Positions 1 through 7,865 of a DNA stretch of 44,081 nt are shown piece by piece. Location of the stretch: positions 1 through 44,081 of the forward strand of contig NZ_DATCTF010000006.1 in NCBI RefSeq assembly GCF_036568125.1, in the 5' to 3' direction. A program made the translations under genes and the position numbers. Source of the DNA: Magnetovibrio sp. Lineage in GTDB: Bacteria > Pseudomonadota > Alphaproteobacteria > Rhodospirillales > Magnetovibrionaceae. The notes below the pieces were generated by a model. It worked only from the letters and a program-made list of their open reading frames with translations. It was not told the DNA's origin and did no database searches. Each line of letters starts with the position of its first letter. Positions within the stretch are counted from its first letter, which is position 1.

Positions 1-139
1 TCTGCGACAGTTCGCGGATCTCTTCGTCGTCCATCATCTCAAACAGCGCCGTCGACTGCTCTTCACCCAACGACAGCATGAAGATCGCCGCTTTTTGCGG
101 GCCGGTGAGGGATCGGTAATCGTCTTTTACGCGGGCCAT
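1..139 (-). CDS. fliG: Flagellar motor switch protein FliG, N-terminal fragment
   Basis: Only the first 46 codons are in the window; the gene runs off the left edge. The start is the ATG whose complement is at 137-139. The visible protein begins MARVKDDYRSLTGPQKAAIF and continues with a segment rich in acidic residues (MMDDEEIRELS), typical of the FliG N-terminal domain that binds the C-terminal tail of FliF in the MS ring. FliG forms the rotor switch with FliM and FliN at the cytoplasmic face of the basal body. It lies 18 bp downstream of the fliF stop on the same strand, the standard fliF-fliG order, so the two are almost certainly co-transcribed. Identity is secure from sequence plus position; nothing can be said about its motor or middle domains. 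Confidence 0.93.
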   Translation of the reverse strand, partial: MARVKDDYRSLTGPQKAAIFMLSLGEEQSTALFEMMDDEEIRELSQ

Positions 140-157
140 GAGCTTTTAAGGGCTACC

Positions 158-1816
158 TCAACTTTCCTGATAAAGCCAGTTGCGAACGATCGACAGGGCT
201 TCATCTGGGTGTTTCTCGACGATTTCGCCAACTTTCTTCACGCTGGACGCCTTCACACGGCCTTCGACACGGTCGATGTCGATGAGTTCTTCAAACATAT
301 CCTCTTCCGCCATCGAGCCATCCGGAGCCGGCGGTGCGGCCAAGGCACCGGCGGCAAGTTGGGCTTGGTCGGCGATCATGCGACCGCTTTCGGCCATCGA
401 GTTCATGGCGCCGGGCAGGGCTTCGAACGCGCGGCTGATCAGGGGGCGCACCACCAGCAAGATCACCAAGATGGCGAGGATCAAAATCACCAGCATTTCC
501 GCGACTTGCAGGAAGTCCTGTTTCTCCATGCCGAAGAACAGGTCCAGTTTCGGCGGCGGTGGCAGTTCGGTGTCGGCGAAGCGCATGTTGATGACTTCGA
601 CCACGTCACCGCGGGCTTGATCAAAGCCGATCGCACCCTTTACCAGCGACACGAGCATCTCCATCTCTTCCGGGGTACGCGCCCGGTAGGCGCGGTCATC
701 GTTTGCGTCCAACTCGTAGGCGCCATCGACCAGCACGGCGACGGACAGGCGGTTGACGATGCCTGTATCGCGAACTTGATTGACGACACGCTTGGAAATT
801 TCGAAGTTGACGACTTCTTCGGTACGATTGTCGGATGCGTTGCGGGTCGCCTGATCGCCGCCGGCACCTGCACCGTCGGGCAGGTTGGCGTTAACGGATA
901 CAGGCAACGGTTCCTGGTCGCGTTGCGAGGTGCTTTGTTCGATCGAGTTGGTGGAGCGCACCACTTGGCCGTCGGGATCGAAGATCTCTTCGTTGGTGGT
1001 GATGCGGTCGAAATCCATGTCGGCGGTGATTTCGGCGCGAACCTTGCCGAAGCCGACCGATTTTTCGAGCAGCTTTTCGACTACGTTTTGCAGACGGGCT
1101 TCAAATGCACGGCGACGCTCATCGGCCTGCTGGGAAACCAGGGCCGGGTTGGTCGCAGGATCGCCTTCGAAACCGCGCGCCAGGAGTTCGCCCTTGTCAT
1201 CAATGATCGAGATCGAGCGCGGCAACAGACCTGGGACGGCGGCGGCCACCAGATGCTGAATGGCCATCACTTGGTTGGTATCCAAGCGCATCGCGCCGCG
1301 CATCTTCAAAAAGATCGAGGCGGTCGGTTGGGTTTGTTGGCGTTGGAACAGTTGGCGTTGGGGCAATACCAGATGGACACGGGTCGAACGCACGTTGTTG
1401 ATGGTCTGAATGGTGCGGGCGAGCTCACCTTCCAAAGCACGGACTTTATTGATGTTTTGCTGGAAATTGGTGGAGCCGAGCGAACCTTGCTTGTCGAACA
1501 GCTCATAACCGACTGAGCCCGATGACGGCAGTCCCTGATTGGCCATGGCAAGGCGCAATTGAGCGGCTTGGCCGTCGGGAACGAAAATCTGAGTGCCACC
1601 GGCGCGCATTTCGAAGGGAACGTTCTGGGCCTGCAATTGGGCGACGATGGCGGTGGAATCCTGGGTTTCCAAATTGCCGTAAAGCAATGCCATCTGCGGC
1701 GACGTGATGCGGGTGGCCAAGTAAATGAACAAGCCGATCATGCCGAAGAACACCACGCCCATGATCGCGAGCCGTGCCGTGCCGAGATTGCGCAGTGTCT
1801 GCACGAGTGTGTCCAC
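158..1816 (-). CDS. fliF: Flagellar MS-ring protein FliF
   Basis: FliF builds the MS ring in the inner membrane, the platform for the export gate and rotor. The 552-residue protein is of normal length. An N-terminal membrane helix is visible at about residues 16-36 and a second at about 440-458, with the YscJ/FliF ring-building domains between them. The periplasmic part includes the segment VRSTRVHLVLPQRQLF near 142-157. The last ~45 residues after an Ala/Pro linker form the acidic, amphipathic tail (DEALSIVRNW) that binds FliG. The start is a GTG (complement at 1814-1816) preceded by AGAGGGG about 7 nt upstream; no ATG fits better. It is followed closely by fliG. The upstream 289-bp region is shared with a divergent FlaG-like gene; I found no convincing sigma-54 site for fliF. 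Confidence 0.97.
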   Translation of the reverse strand: MDTLVQTLRNLGTARLAIMGVVFFGMIGLFIYLATRITSPQMALLYGNLETQDSTAIVAQLQAQNVPFEMRAGGTQIFVPDGQAAQLRLAMANQGLPSSGSVGYELFDKQGSLGSTNFQQNINKVRALEGELARTIQTINNVRSTRVHLVLPQRQLFQRQQTQPTASIFLKMRGAMRLDTNQVMAIQHLVAAAVPGLLPRSISIIDDKGELLARGFEGDPATNPALVSQQADERRRAFEARLQNVVEKLLEKSVGFGKVRAEITADMDFDRITTNEEIFDPDGQVVRSTNSIEQSTSQRDQEPLPVSVNANLPDGAGAGGDQATRNASDNRTEEVVNFEISKRVVNQVRDTGIVNRLSVAVLVDGAYELDANDDRAYRARTPEEMEMLVSLVKGAIGFDQARGDVVEVINMRFADTELPPPPKLDLFFGMEKQDFLQVAEMLVILILAILVILLVVRPLISRAFEALPGAMNSMAESGRMIADQAQLAAGALAAPPAPDGSMAEEDMFEELIDIDRVEGRVKASSVKKVGEIVEKHPDEALSIVRNWLYQES

Positions 1817-2105
1817 GGAGGAACCCCTCTACCAGTTGCCAAAGTCCTGTTGGTAGCCCTTCTGGGCCCCCGGGGTGCGGTATTCTTCATGCCCTTGCTG
1901 GGCAATGCGCCAACCCGTTTCTCCACCGTCTAAGCTAGTGGCTTGATGGTGAATAAGTTATTAACAGGGCGGCAAAAATTGCCTACTCGGCATGCCTCTG
2001 GGTTGGTTGGGGTTATAGTTAATTAATCATTGCTTGCAATTTTAGCTAAATTTCGGTAGGGTCATCTATTGTGAGATAGAATTCTCACGTTTAGGCAGAA
2101 AGCAA
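1817..2105. promoter_or_regulatory. Divergent intergenic region between fliF and the FlaG-like gene
   Basis: This 289-bp region must hold promoters for both divergent genes. The part near fliF is GC-rich; about 1940-2070 becomes AT-rich with runs such as GTTAATTAATCATTG, which is the likelier promoter zone for the plus-strand gene. I searched for the sigma-54 pattern (GG, ten bases, GC) in both directions and found none with correct spacing. A perfect inverted repeat at 2071-2088 is listed separately. Confidence 0.4.
2071..2088. repeat. Inverted repeat in the leader of the FlaG-like gene
   Basis: GTGAGA at 2071-2076 and TCTCAC at 2083-2088 form perfect 6-bp arms around a 6-bp AT-rich spacer. 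It ends 17 bp before the first ATG of the downstream gene, so it could be a dimeric operator or a small RNA hairpin near the ribosome binding site. Function is unknown; chance occurrence is possible. Confidence 0.4.
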
Positions 2106-2588
2106 ATGGTGAACGCTATGAGCGATTTATCAGTTAATGTGGCGCCGGAGGGCGCCATTTCCCAACCGAGACGGTTGGCTTCATCCGGTCAAAAAGCGAC
2201 ATCCGATACAGGTGCGCAGTCTGCAGTGCGCCAGGGTTCGAGCCCTGACGTCTCCAACTATGTCACCTCGCCGAAGGGCGTTGTCGATCCCGAAAGTGGC
2301 GTCTACGTGCTGCAATATCGGGATGGCGCCACGGGGGAAGTTCTCAACCAGTATCCTTCTGAAAAAGCCGTGAGCGCCTACAAACGTGGTGCATCCAACG
2401 GTGAAGCCGCACCCAGCCAAACTACGACGACGGCCGAAGTGCAAGGCGCACCAGGTACGACGACGCAAGCGGTGGGCAGTTCTGCTGCCGGCGTGGCCGT
2501 CTCCACGGTCTCCACGGGTTCGGTTGGAGCGACTTCAACGGCTGGACAAGGTCCGGTCCCAACAACGTCGACTTCAGTGGACGTATAA
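2106..2588 (+). CDS. FlaG-like small flagellar protein (putative)
   Basis: A 160-residue protein with no signal peptide or membrane helix. Residues about 57-94 contain a segment (VVDPESGVYVLQYRD, then TGEVLNQYPSEKAVSAY) that resembles the FlaG family core, in which a short beta hairpin carries a D-x-x-T-G-E-V pattern followed by a P-S/P-E motif. The C-terminal ~60 residues are low complexity, rich in Thr, Ser, Ala, Gly and Val. FlaG proteins influence filament length or export in some bacteria; here the role is inferred only from resemblance and from the position next to fliF. Two starts are possible: ATG 2106, or ATG 2118, which has GGTGA five bases upstream and would be the better-spaced ribosome site. 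It might equally be a lineage-specific hypothetical protein. Confidence 0.5.
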   Translation: MVNAMSDLSVNVAPEGAISQPRRLASSGQKATSDTGAQSAVRQGSSPDVSNYVTSPKGVVDPESGVYVLQYRDGATGEVLNQYPSEKAVSAYKRGASNGEAAPSQTTTTAEVQGAPGTTTQAVGSSAAGVAVSTVSTGSVGATSTAGQGPVPTTSTSVDV

Positions 2589-2613
2589 CGTAAGTCGCCA
2601 GTCAAGGTTTTGA

Positions 2614-2638
2614 GCGCGCGCCATACAATGGTGCGTGC
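2614..2638 (+). other. GC-rich RNA hairpin downstream of the FlaG-like gene
   Basis: Arms 2614-2624 and 2628-2638 pair over all 11 positions as RNA if G-U wobble is allowed, with a 3-nt loop (ACA). It begins 26 nt after the stop codon. There is no T-tract after it on either side, so it is not a standard intrinsic terminator; it could protect a 3' mRNA end or act in rho-dependent termination. Confidence 0.4.
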
Positions 2639-2767
2639 GTAGTTGCGTCTGCATGTCTGAGACGCCTTCCATATTTAACGTAAGGGCCTGTGTCTCGGTT
2701 TTTCTATGACGGTGACGTTAATCATGTACCATGAACGGCGATTCATGCGCGTGATAAAGAGGGCCCG

Positions 2768-4546
2768 ATGAGCGTCAATATGTCTTCTTCTGAGATGCAG
2801 GCTTTGCTGTCCCAAGGACTGAAGCTCTACCAAGAGGGGCGAAACCAAGCCGCCTTGGAAGTTTATGACCGTATTTTGGCGCACAGTTCCAATCACGTCG
2901 ATGCGCTGAACATGGCTGGTGCGACGGCTTGGCGCGATGGCGATGTCAGTCGGGCACTGGCCTATCTGGACAAGGCGATGCTTGCGCATCCGTCCCATCC
3001 CCAGGCGTATCTCAATCTTGGCGTCATCTTGGAACAGCACGGCCGGCTCGAAGAGGCCGCAAATGCCTATCGGGCCGCGTTGCAGGCCGACCCCGATCAG
3101 ATCCTGGCCCACCTTAACCTCGGTAACGCTTTGGCGACGCAGGGGCAAAATACCTTGGCGTTGGAAGCTTTTGACGCAGTGCTGGCGCGCGAGCCGGAAA
3201 ACTTGGACGCCTTGAACAACAAGGCCCTGGTGCTCAAAACGATGGGTCAAACCGAAGCCGCCGAAATGCTGTTGCGTGAAGCCGTGCGCATCGCACCTTC
3301 GTCTGAACAGTCGTGGACGAATTTGGGCTTGGTGTTGCGCCTGGGCGCCAAGGTCGATGAGGCCTTTGTAGCTTATGAACAGGTGTTGCGGCTCAACCCG
3401 GCATCGGTCAAGGCGCTCAACAACTTAGCCGTTCTGCACCGTTGGCAGGGCAATCTGGAAGAGGCGGAGGATCTGTGCCGAGGCGTTCTCAAGCATCATC
3501 CGGATACGGTCGAGGTGCTCAACAATCTCGGCGATATCCTTCAGGCGCAAGGGCGCGTGGACGAAGCCCGCGCGGCGTTCGAACGGGTGTTGACGATCGA
3601 TCCCGCGCATCCCGAAGGGCATCATAACCTGGCGGTGTTGATGCTGTTGTGCGGTGAATTCAAAACCGGCTGGCAACATTATGAATGGCGTTGGCTGGCC
3701 AAGGAATTTCCGTCCGAGCGCCGCAACTTTCCCCAACCGTTGTGGATGGGCGAAGCTTTAGATGGCAAGACCATTTTGTTGTACGTCGAACAAGGCTTGG
3801 GCGATGCTTTGCAATTTGTACGCTACGCGCCCTTGGTCCACGCACGCGGCGGCCGGGTGATCGTGGAATGCCCCAAAAGCCTCAAACGCCTGTTCGAAAC
3901 CGTTGCCGGGATCGAGCGCGTCATCGCGCGTGGTGAAGATCTGCCACCGTTCGAGGTGCAATGTCCGTTTCTGTCGCTGCCGGGATTATTGTCGCCGGAG
4001 GCCGACCTCATCCCCGCCGAGGTTCCTTATTTGGGCGTGGCTGATGACGAGGCGGCGGCGTGGCGTACGCGCCTGCATGATTCCACGGGCCTCAAGGTCG
4101 GGCTGGTGTGGGCCGGAAGTCCGCATCACACCAACGACCGTGAACGCTCGATCGCGTTGCAGACCTTGTCGCCTTTGTCTGACGTAAAGGGCTGCACTTT
4201 CGTTAATTTACAGATCGGGCCGAGCGCCGAGCAATTGCAACAGGCAAGCTGGCCGATCATCGATTTGACCTACGACATCAAAGATTACGCCGACACGGCG
4301 GCATTGGTGTCGCAGTTGGATTTGGTGATCACCGTCGATACCTCGGTCGCGCACGTCGCAGGCGCCTTGGCGAAACCTGTGTGGGTGCTGTTACCCCACG
4401 CGCCGGATTGGCGTTGGCAGATCGAACGCACGGACAGCCCGTGGTATCCGACGATGACGCTTTACCGCCAGCCGAAACGGCGCGATTGGATCAGCGTACT
4501 GGAACGGGTCGAGCGCGATCTGCGTCAATGGGCAGAGCGAACTTGA
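2768..4546 (+). CDS. TPR protein with C-terminal glycosyltransferase-like domain
   Basis: The 592-residue protein has about eight tandem tetratricopeptide repeats (residues ~10-300, for example AYLNLGVILEQHGRLEEAAN) followed by a GT-B-like domain (~335-575). The C-terminal part has the motifs EQGLGDALQFVRY (341-353), GLVWAGSPHHTND (445-457) and DLVITVDTSVAHVAGAL (518-534), which match the nucleotide-sugar half of heptosyltransferase/GT9-like domains seen in many bacterial TPR glycosyltransferases. The TPR array probably presents a protein substrate. No membrane segment, so it should act in the cytoplasm. The ATG at 2768 has GAGGG four bases upstream. It sits inside the flagellar region, which suggests that a flagellar protein is the acceptor, but no donor or acceptor can be read from sequence. 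It converges with sciP. Confidence 0.8.
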   Translation: MSVNMSSSEMQALLSQGLKLYQEGRNQAALEVYDRILAHSSNHVDALNMAGATAWRDGDVSRALAYLDKAMLAHPSHPQAYLNLGVILEQHGRLEEAANAYRAALQADPDQILAHLNLGNALATQGQNTLALEAFDAVLAREPENLDALNNKALVLKTMGQTEAAEMLLREAVRIAPSSEQSWTNLGLVLRLGAKVDEAFVAYEQVLRLNPASVKALNNLAVLHRWQGNLEEAEDLCRGVLKHHPDTVEVLNNLGDILQAQGRVDEARAAFERVLTIDPAHPEGHHNLAVLMLLCGEFKTGWQHYEWRWLAKEFPSERRNFPQPLWMGEALDGKTILLYVEQGLGDALQFVRYAPLVHARGGRVIVECPKSLKRLFETVAGIERVIARGEDLPPFEVQCPFLSLPGLLSPEADLIPAEVPYLGVADDEAAAWRTRLHDSTGLKVGLVWAGSPHHTNDRERSIALQTLSPLSDVKGCTFVNLQIGPSAEQLQQASWPIIDLTYDIKDYADTAALVSQLDLVITVDTSVAHVAGALAKPVWVLLPHAPDWRWQIERTDSPWYPTMTLYRQPKRRDWISVLERVERDLRQWAERT

Positions 4547-4570
4547 TGCATTATCGAGGGAAGCGCGTGG

Positions 4571-4846
4571 TTAACGCGATTTGCGAAACTGGTTGGCGCG
4601 GGTGACGCGCAGCGCGGCGATACCGTGTTGATCCAGTAAGCTTTGCCAGGTGACGAACTCTTCCACCGAAAGGGCATAGCGCCGACAAGCGTCTTCCAAG
4701 GAAATTAAGCCCGATCGCACGGCATTGACCACGGTTGCCTTGCGCGCGGTAACCCATCTCTTGGTGTCCGCCGGGGGCAGATCGTCCAAGGTCAGATCGC
4801 TGGTATCGTTGGGGGCGCCTGGGGCGAAGTGTGTGTTGTCGGTCAT
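4571..4846 (-). CDS. sciP: SciP/DUF1153 cell-cycle and flagellar gene regulator
   Basis: A 91-residue protein matching the DUF1153 family in length and sequence: residues ~30-80 carry the conserved RWVTARKATVVNAVRSGLI, then EDACRRYALSVEEFVTWQ, a helix-turn-helix of the trp-repressor/transposase-like type. In Caulobacter crescentus SciP represses CtrA-activated genes, including many flagellar ones; that role is established for the family in alphaproteobacteria but is inferred for this copy. It has a weak ribosome site. Its 3' end faces the TPR glycosyltransferase-like gene with a 24-bp gap. Position beside the hook operon fits a regulator of late flagellar assembly. Confidence 0.88.
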   Translation of the reverse strand: MTDNTHFAPGAPNDTSDLTLDDLPPADTKRWVTARKATVVNAVRSGLISLEDACRRYALSVEEFVTWQSLLDQHGIAALRVTRANQFRKSR

Positions 4847-4914
4847 TACTCTTGCAGTCTTTGTCTCTTGCCCCTTAGTGATAGCAAGGCGATCTTAAAG
4901 AATGCCTAATTGGG

Positions 4915-4957
4915 GCGGCAAAAGGACAAAACAAAAGAGGCCCCAAAGGGCCTCTTT
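4915..4957 (-). terminator. Intrinsic terminator of the fliK-flgD-flgE operon
   Basis: Reading the minus strand, 4957-4948 and 4943-4934 form a perfect 10-bp stem (AAAGAGGCCC / GGGCCTCTTT) with a 4-nt loop, followed by a T-rich run (TTTTGTTTTGTCCTTTT). It lies about 55 bp after the flgE stop and ahead of sciP on the same strand, so it separates the two transcripts. Confidence 0.85.
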
Positions 4958-5012
4958 CGCTGTGCGTGCTTGAAAACGGGGCTTTCTGCCCCGCCAGAGA
5001 GCAAACTGAAAA

Positions 5013-7091
5013 TTACTTGGTGCGCATCAGCTCTTCGAGCATCTGGTCGGCGGTGGTGATGATCTTGGTCGAGGCCGAATAAGCGCGCTGCACGACGATC
5101 ATGTTGGTGAATTCGGCGCCGATATCGACGGTCGAGGCTTCCAGCGCCGACTGCACCACCTGTCCGGCAGGGCCGCTGTCGGCGACGCGAAGCGTATAAT
5201 CGCCAGATGCCTGAGTGGCAGACCACACGTTACCGGATTTGTTTTCCAACTGGTTGGGGTTGACGAAGGTGGCCATGGGGATCTGGAAAATTTTGCGCGT
5301 TTCACCGTTGTCGAACAGCGCGGTGACCAAGCCGTCCTGGCCGATGGTCACACCCGCGAAGGTACCGAATTTGGAGCCGTTCTGGGTGATGAAGTCGGGC
5401 ACGAACTGTGCGCCGAACTGGACCATGCCGTTGGACTCACCCACGGTGCCGAAGTCAAGCGTCACGCGGCTGCCTTCACCGGCAGCATTGCTCATGTTCT
5501 GCGCGCCGTTGGCATAACCGAGGATTTCCAAGGAAACGGCGTTGAATGCGGACGGCACGCCACCGGCATCGAAAATCATGCCCTTGGTGGTGGAAACGGA
5601 CGTTGTCGTGCCGTGTGCGGTGCCGTCGCCATCGGTCAATGTGATGCCCAGCGCCGTGGTGTCCACGGTGTTGGTGACGTTGTTCACGGTTTCGAGATAG
5701 AGGGTATCGACCGTAGCACCGCCCACGGCCAAGGTCCGTACGCGATTGCCGGTAACGGCAAGGGTCGTGTCCTGCCCTTCGATCGCGGCTTCCAAGTCAG
5801 CGAGCATGCTCGCCACGGTGCCACCAGCCGTTGAAACGATGGTATTGGCGCCGGTTGCGTCCGCAGCTTCACCCGATTGGAACGTGTAGGTCGTGCCGCG
5901 AATAACGATGGAGGTGCCGTTCGCGGGGACGGAGGGGAACTTGAACAAGGTGAAGTCGCTATAGGTGTTGTCTTGCTGCTGGACCGTGAAGCTGCTGGTC
6001 TGCTTGGTCACCGCGGCGCCGGTGGAACTGAGCAGGGAGGCCGGGTTCACAGTGATGTTGCCCACGCCGTTTTCGCGGAACTCAACCGCAGTGGTAACGC
6101 CGTCTTTAACCTTGATGCGGCTGCTCAGTGCGGCGGTCGGCACGGCGAAGGTCGGGTCGTTGGCTTCGACGCGAGCGACCAAATCGGCCACCACTTGGGT
6201 CAAGGTGCGACCGGCAGCGGTGGAGATGTTGACGCCGGCCGTGGCGCCGGTGGTGAAGGTGTAGGTCGTGCTGTTGATGGTCAGCGTGCTGGTCGCCGAC
6301 GGAATGGCGGTGAATTCCAACAAACCGTTGCTCTCGTAAACCAAAGGTGTGCTTGCGCCGTCGTACAGCGTTGCGACGCTGGTGCCCGGCGGCGGGGCGA
6401 TGGATACGTCCCACTGGTTGGGTACGGTGCTTTTGGTATAGACAACCGACATGTTGTTGGCGGTACCGAGCGAGTCGAAGAATTCAACGTCGGTTTTATG
6501 TGTGTCACCCGCTTCGCTGTCGGTGCCCGACGCCGGCAAGTTCGCGCCGATGGCAACGTTTGAGGTCGCCGCTGCCGTGCCGCCAACGCGGTTGAGGTTG
6601 ATGCTTTCCACGTAGTCGGTGGAGATGATGTTTTGGTTGGTGATGGTCAGCGAGCTGTTGGCAGGCTTGACCACGCCTGCGGCATCGGTCGGCCAACCTT
6701 GCAGGTAGTAACCCTGGACGTTCTTCAAATAGCCTTCGTCGTCCTGAATGAACGAACCCGCGCGGGTGAACAGATAGGGGTCGGAAACGCCCGGATTGCT
6801 GGCTTGGTTGACGACGAAGAAACCGCCGCCGGAAACCGCGATATCGGTCTGCGAAGTCGAAGCCTGCAGCAAACCCTGCACATCGGTCTGTTGGCGCGGT
6901 TTGGATTGCACACCACCTGCGGAATAAAACGTCGAAGAGGTTTGCTTGGTCACCAAGGTCTGAAAGTTGACCGTGGTTCCCTTATAGCCAATCGTACTGA
7001 CGTTGGTGATGTTGTCAGAGATGGCGCCCATGGCGCTCGACTGAGCGGTAAGTCCGGAAACACCGGAAAACAATGCACCATACAAGCTCAT
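5013..7091 (-). CDS. flgE: Flagellar hook protein FlgE, enlarged
   Basis: FlgE polymerises into the flagellar hook. The N-terminus (MSLYGALFSGVSGLTAQSSA, then DNITNVSTIGYKGTTVNFQT) and C-terminus (EASTVDIGAEFTNMIVVQRAY, ending TTADQMLEELMR) are the conserved D0/D1 halves that form the coiled core. At 692 residues it is much longer than the ~400 residues of enteric FlgE; the extra length is in the surface-exposed middle. There, residues ~268-350 and ~392-485 look like two copies of one module, each beginning with a TTYTF strand and continuing through a V-x-x-x-x-A-D-L-x-A helix and a D-x-T-x-A-V stretch. The ATG at 7091 has AGGAG 7-8 bases upstream. It is the last gene of the operon after flgD. 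Export is through the flagellar type III apparatus, consistent with the absence of a signal peptide. Confidence 0.96.
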   Translation of the reverse strand: MSLYGALFSGVSGLTAQSSAMGAISDNITNVSTIGYKGTTVNFQTLVTKQTSSTFYSAGGVQSKPRQQTDVQGLLQASTSQTDIAVSGGGFFVVNQASNPGVSDPYLFTRAGSFIQDDEGYLKNVQGYYLQGWPTDAAGVVKPANSSLTITNQNIISTDYVESINLNRVGGTAAATSNVAIGANLPASGTDSEAGDTHKTDVEFFDSLGTANNMSVVYTKSTVPNQWDVSIAPPPGTSVATLYDGASTPLVYESNGLLEFTAIPSATSTLTINSTTYTFTTGATAGVNISTAAGRTLTQVVADLVARVEANDPTFAVPTAALSSRIKVKDGVTTAVEFRENGVGNITVNPASLLSSTGAAVTKQTSSFTVQQQDNTYSDFTLFKFPSVPANGTSIVIRGTTYTFQSGEAADATGANTIVSTAGGTVASMLADLEAAIEGQDTTLAVTGNRVRTLAVGGATVDTLYLETVNNVTNTVDTTALGITLTDGDGTAHGTTTSVSTTKGMIFDAGGVPSAFNAVSLEILGYANGAQNMSNAAGEGSRVTLDFGTVGESNGMVQFGAQFVPDFITQNGSKFGTFAGVTIGQDGLVTALFDNGETRKIFQIPMATFVNPNQLENKSGNVWSATQASGDYTLRVADSGPAGQVVQSALEASTVDIGAEFTNMIVVQRAYSASTKIITTADQMLEELMRTK
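5637..5918 (-). repeat. FlgE internal module, second copy
   Basis: Encodes FlgE residues ~392-485, which parallels the module encoded at about 6042-6290 (residues ~268-350). Shared features in order are a TTYTF strand, a Thr/Ala/Gly-rich loop, a helix with A-D-L-x-A, and D-x-T-x-A-V. Boundaries are approximate and were set by eye at protein level; the DNA copies have diverged. Confidence 0.6.
6042..6290 (-). repeat. FlgE internal module, first copy
   Basis: Encodes FlgE residues ~268-350: TLTINSTTYTFTTGATAGV, then TLTQVVADLVARVEANDPTF. It is the partner of the module at about 5637-5918. Such inserted domains usually sit on the outside of the hook and vary among species. Confidence 0.6.
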
Positions 7092-7164
7092 TTTACTCTC
7101 CTATCTTTCATCCGACGATGGTCGGTATCTGTCGTATCTGCCGTGCGCCGTTGCGTAGCGTTCC

Positions 7165-7854
7165 TTAGGGAGCCGCCGGCGCAGAAGCGATGATGGGCTG
7201 TTCCACGGAAATGATGTTGGTCATGTCGGTTTCGACGTCACCCATGGTGACGGTGACGTTGCCGTCCTTGACGCCGGTCGAGGTGACGTATCCGAATACG
7301 GTCTGTTGAACCGGGAGCAAGTTGCCGTCGGCATCCTTGGCGCTGACCACCAAGGTGTAGGCGCCGTCCGGTGCGGTGGTGCCGTCGTTCTTGCTGCCGT
7401 CCCAGCCGATGCGGTGCAAGCCGGGGTCGGTTTCGCCTTTGACGGTGAACATGGTCTTGCCCGATGCATCTTGAACGGTGAGGATATTTGTTTCGACGCC
7501 GGCGGGCAGGGTGTAGGTCGCCACGGCCTGGCTGTTGAGCATGTAGAATTCGTCGCCCTTGGCTTCGACCACCTTATCGAGATAGTTGACCATCGACGCA
7601 GCCTGGGTGTTTTGCTGCGCGGTGATCATTTTTTCCAGGTTGGCGTTCGCCTGAATCTGTTGCTCGACGGATGAGAATTGCACCAACTGATTGGTGAACT
7701 CACTGGCATCCATCGGGTCGAGCGGATCTTGGTTTTGCAATTGAGACACCAACAGCTTGAGGAACTGATTGAGGTCGTCTTTAAGCTTTTTCTGATCCTG
7801 ACCCGCCTTGGTCGATGTATCGATGGCGGTGGTATCGCTGATACTGTCAAACAT
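7165..7854 (-). CDS. flgD: Flagellar hook assembly cap protein FlgD
   Basis: FlgD is the scaffold that caps the growing hook and lets FlgE subunits polymerise. The 229-residue protein has the family signature near the N-terminus: FLKLLVSQLQNQDPLDPMD at about residues 32-50, followed by EFTNQLVQFSSVEQQ. The C-terminal half has the tudor-like and Ig-like folds (GLHRIGWDGSKNDGTTAPDG, about 145-164). The ATG at 7854 has AAGGA about 8 bases upstream. It starts 11 bp after the fliK stop and is followed 73 bp later by flgE, so the three hook genes form one transcript. Length and sequence are ordinary for the family. Confidence 0.96.
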   Translation of the reverse strand: MFDSISDTTAIDTSTKAGQDQKKLKDDLNQFLKLLVSQLQNQDPLDPMDASEFTNQLVQFSSVEQQIQANANLEKMITAQQNTQAASMVNYLDKVVEAKGDEFYMLNSQAVATYTLPAGVETNILTVQDASGKTMFTVKGETDPGLHRIGWDGSKNDGTTAPDGAYTLVVSAKDADGNLLPVQQTVFGYVTSTGVKDGNVTVTMGDVETDMTNIISVEQPIIASAPAAP

Positions 7855-7865
7855 CGCTCTGTCCT

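Noticed and set aside
95-1516. A 473-codon open frame on the plus strand opposite fliF
   Set aside because: Antisense shadow of a GC-rich gene; fliF is certain, and the frame has no recognisable domain.
4564-4578. CGCGT/ACGCG inverted repeat between the TPR gene and sciP
   Set aside because: Only a 5-bp stem with no T-tract; part lies in the sciP coding end.
7112-7125. CCGAC/GTCGG hairpin in the flgD-flgE gap
   Set aside because: Short stem without T-tract; probably chance.
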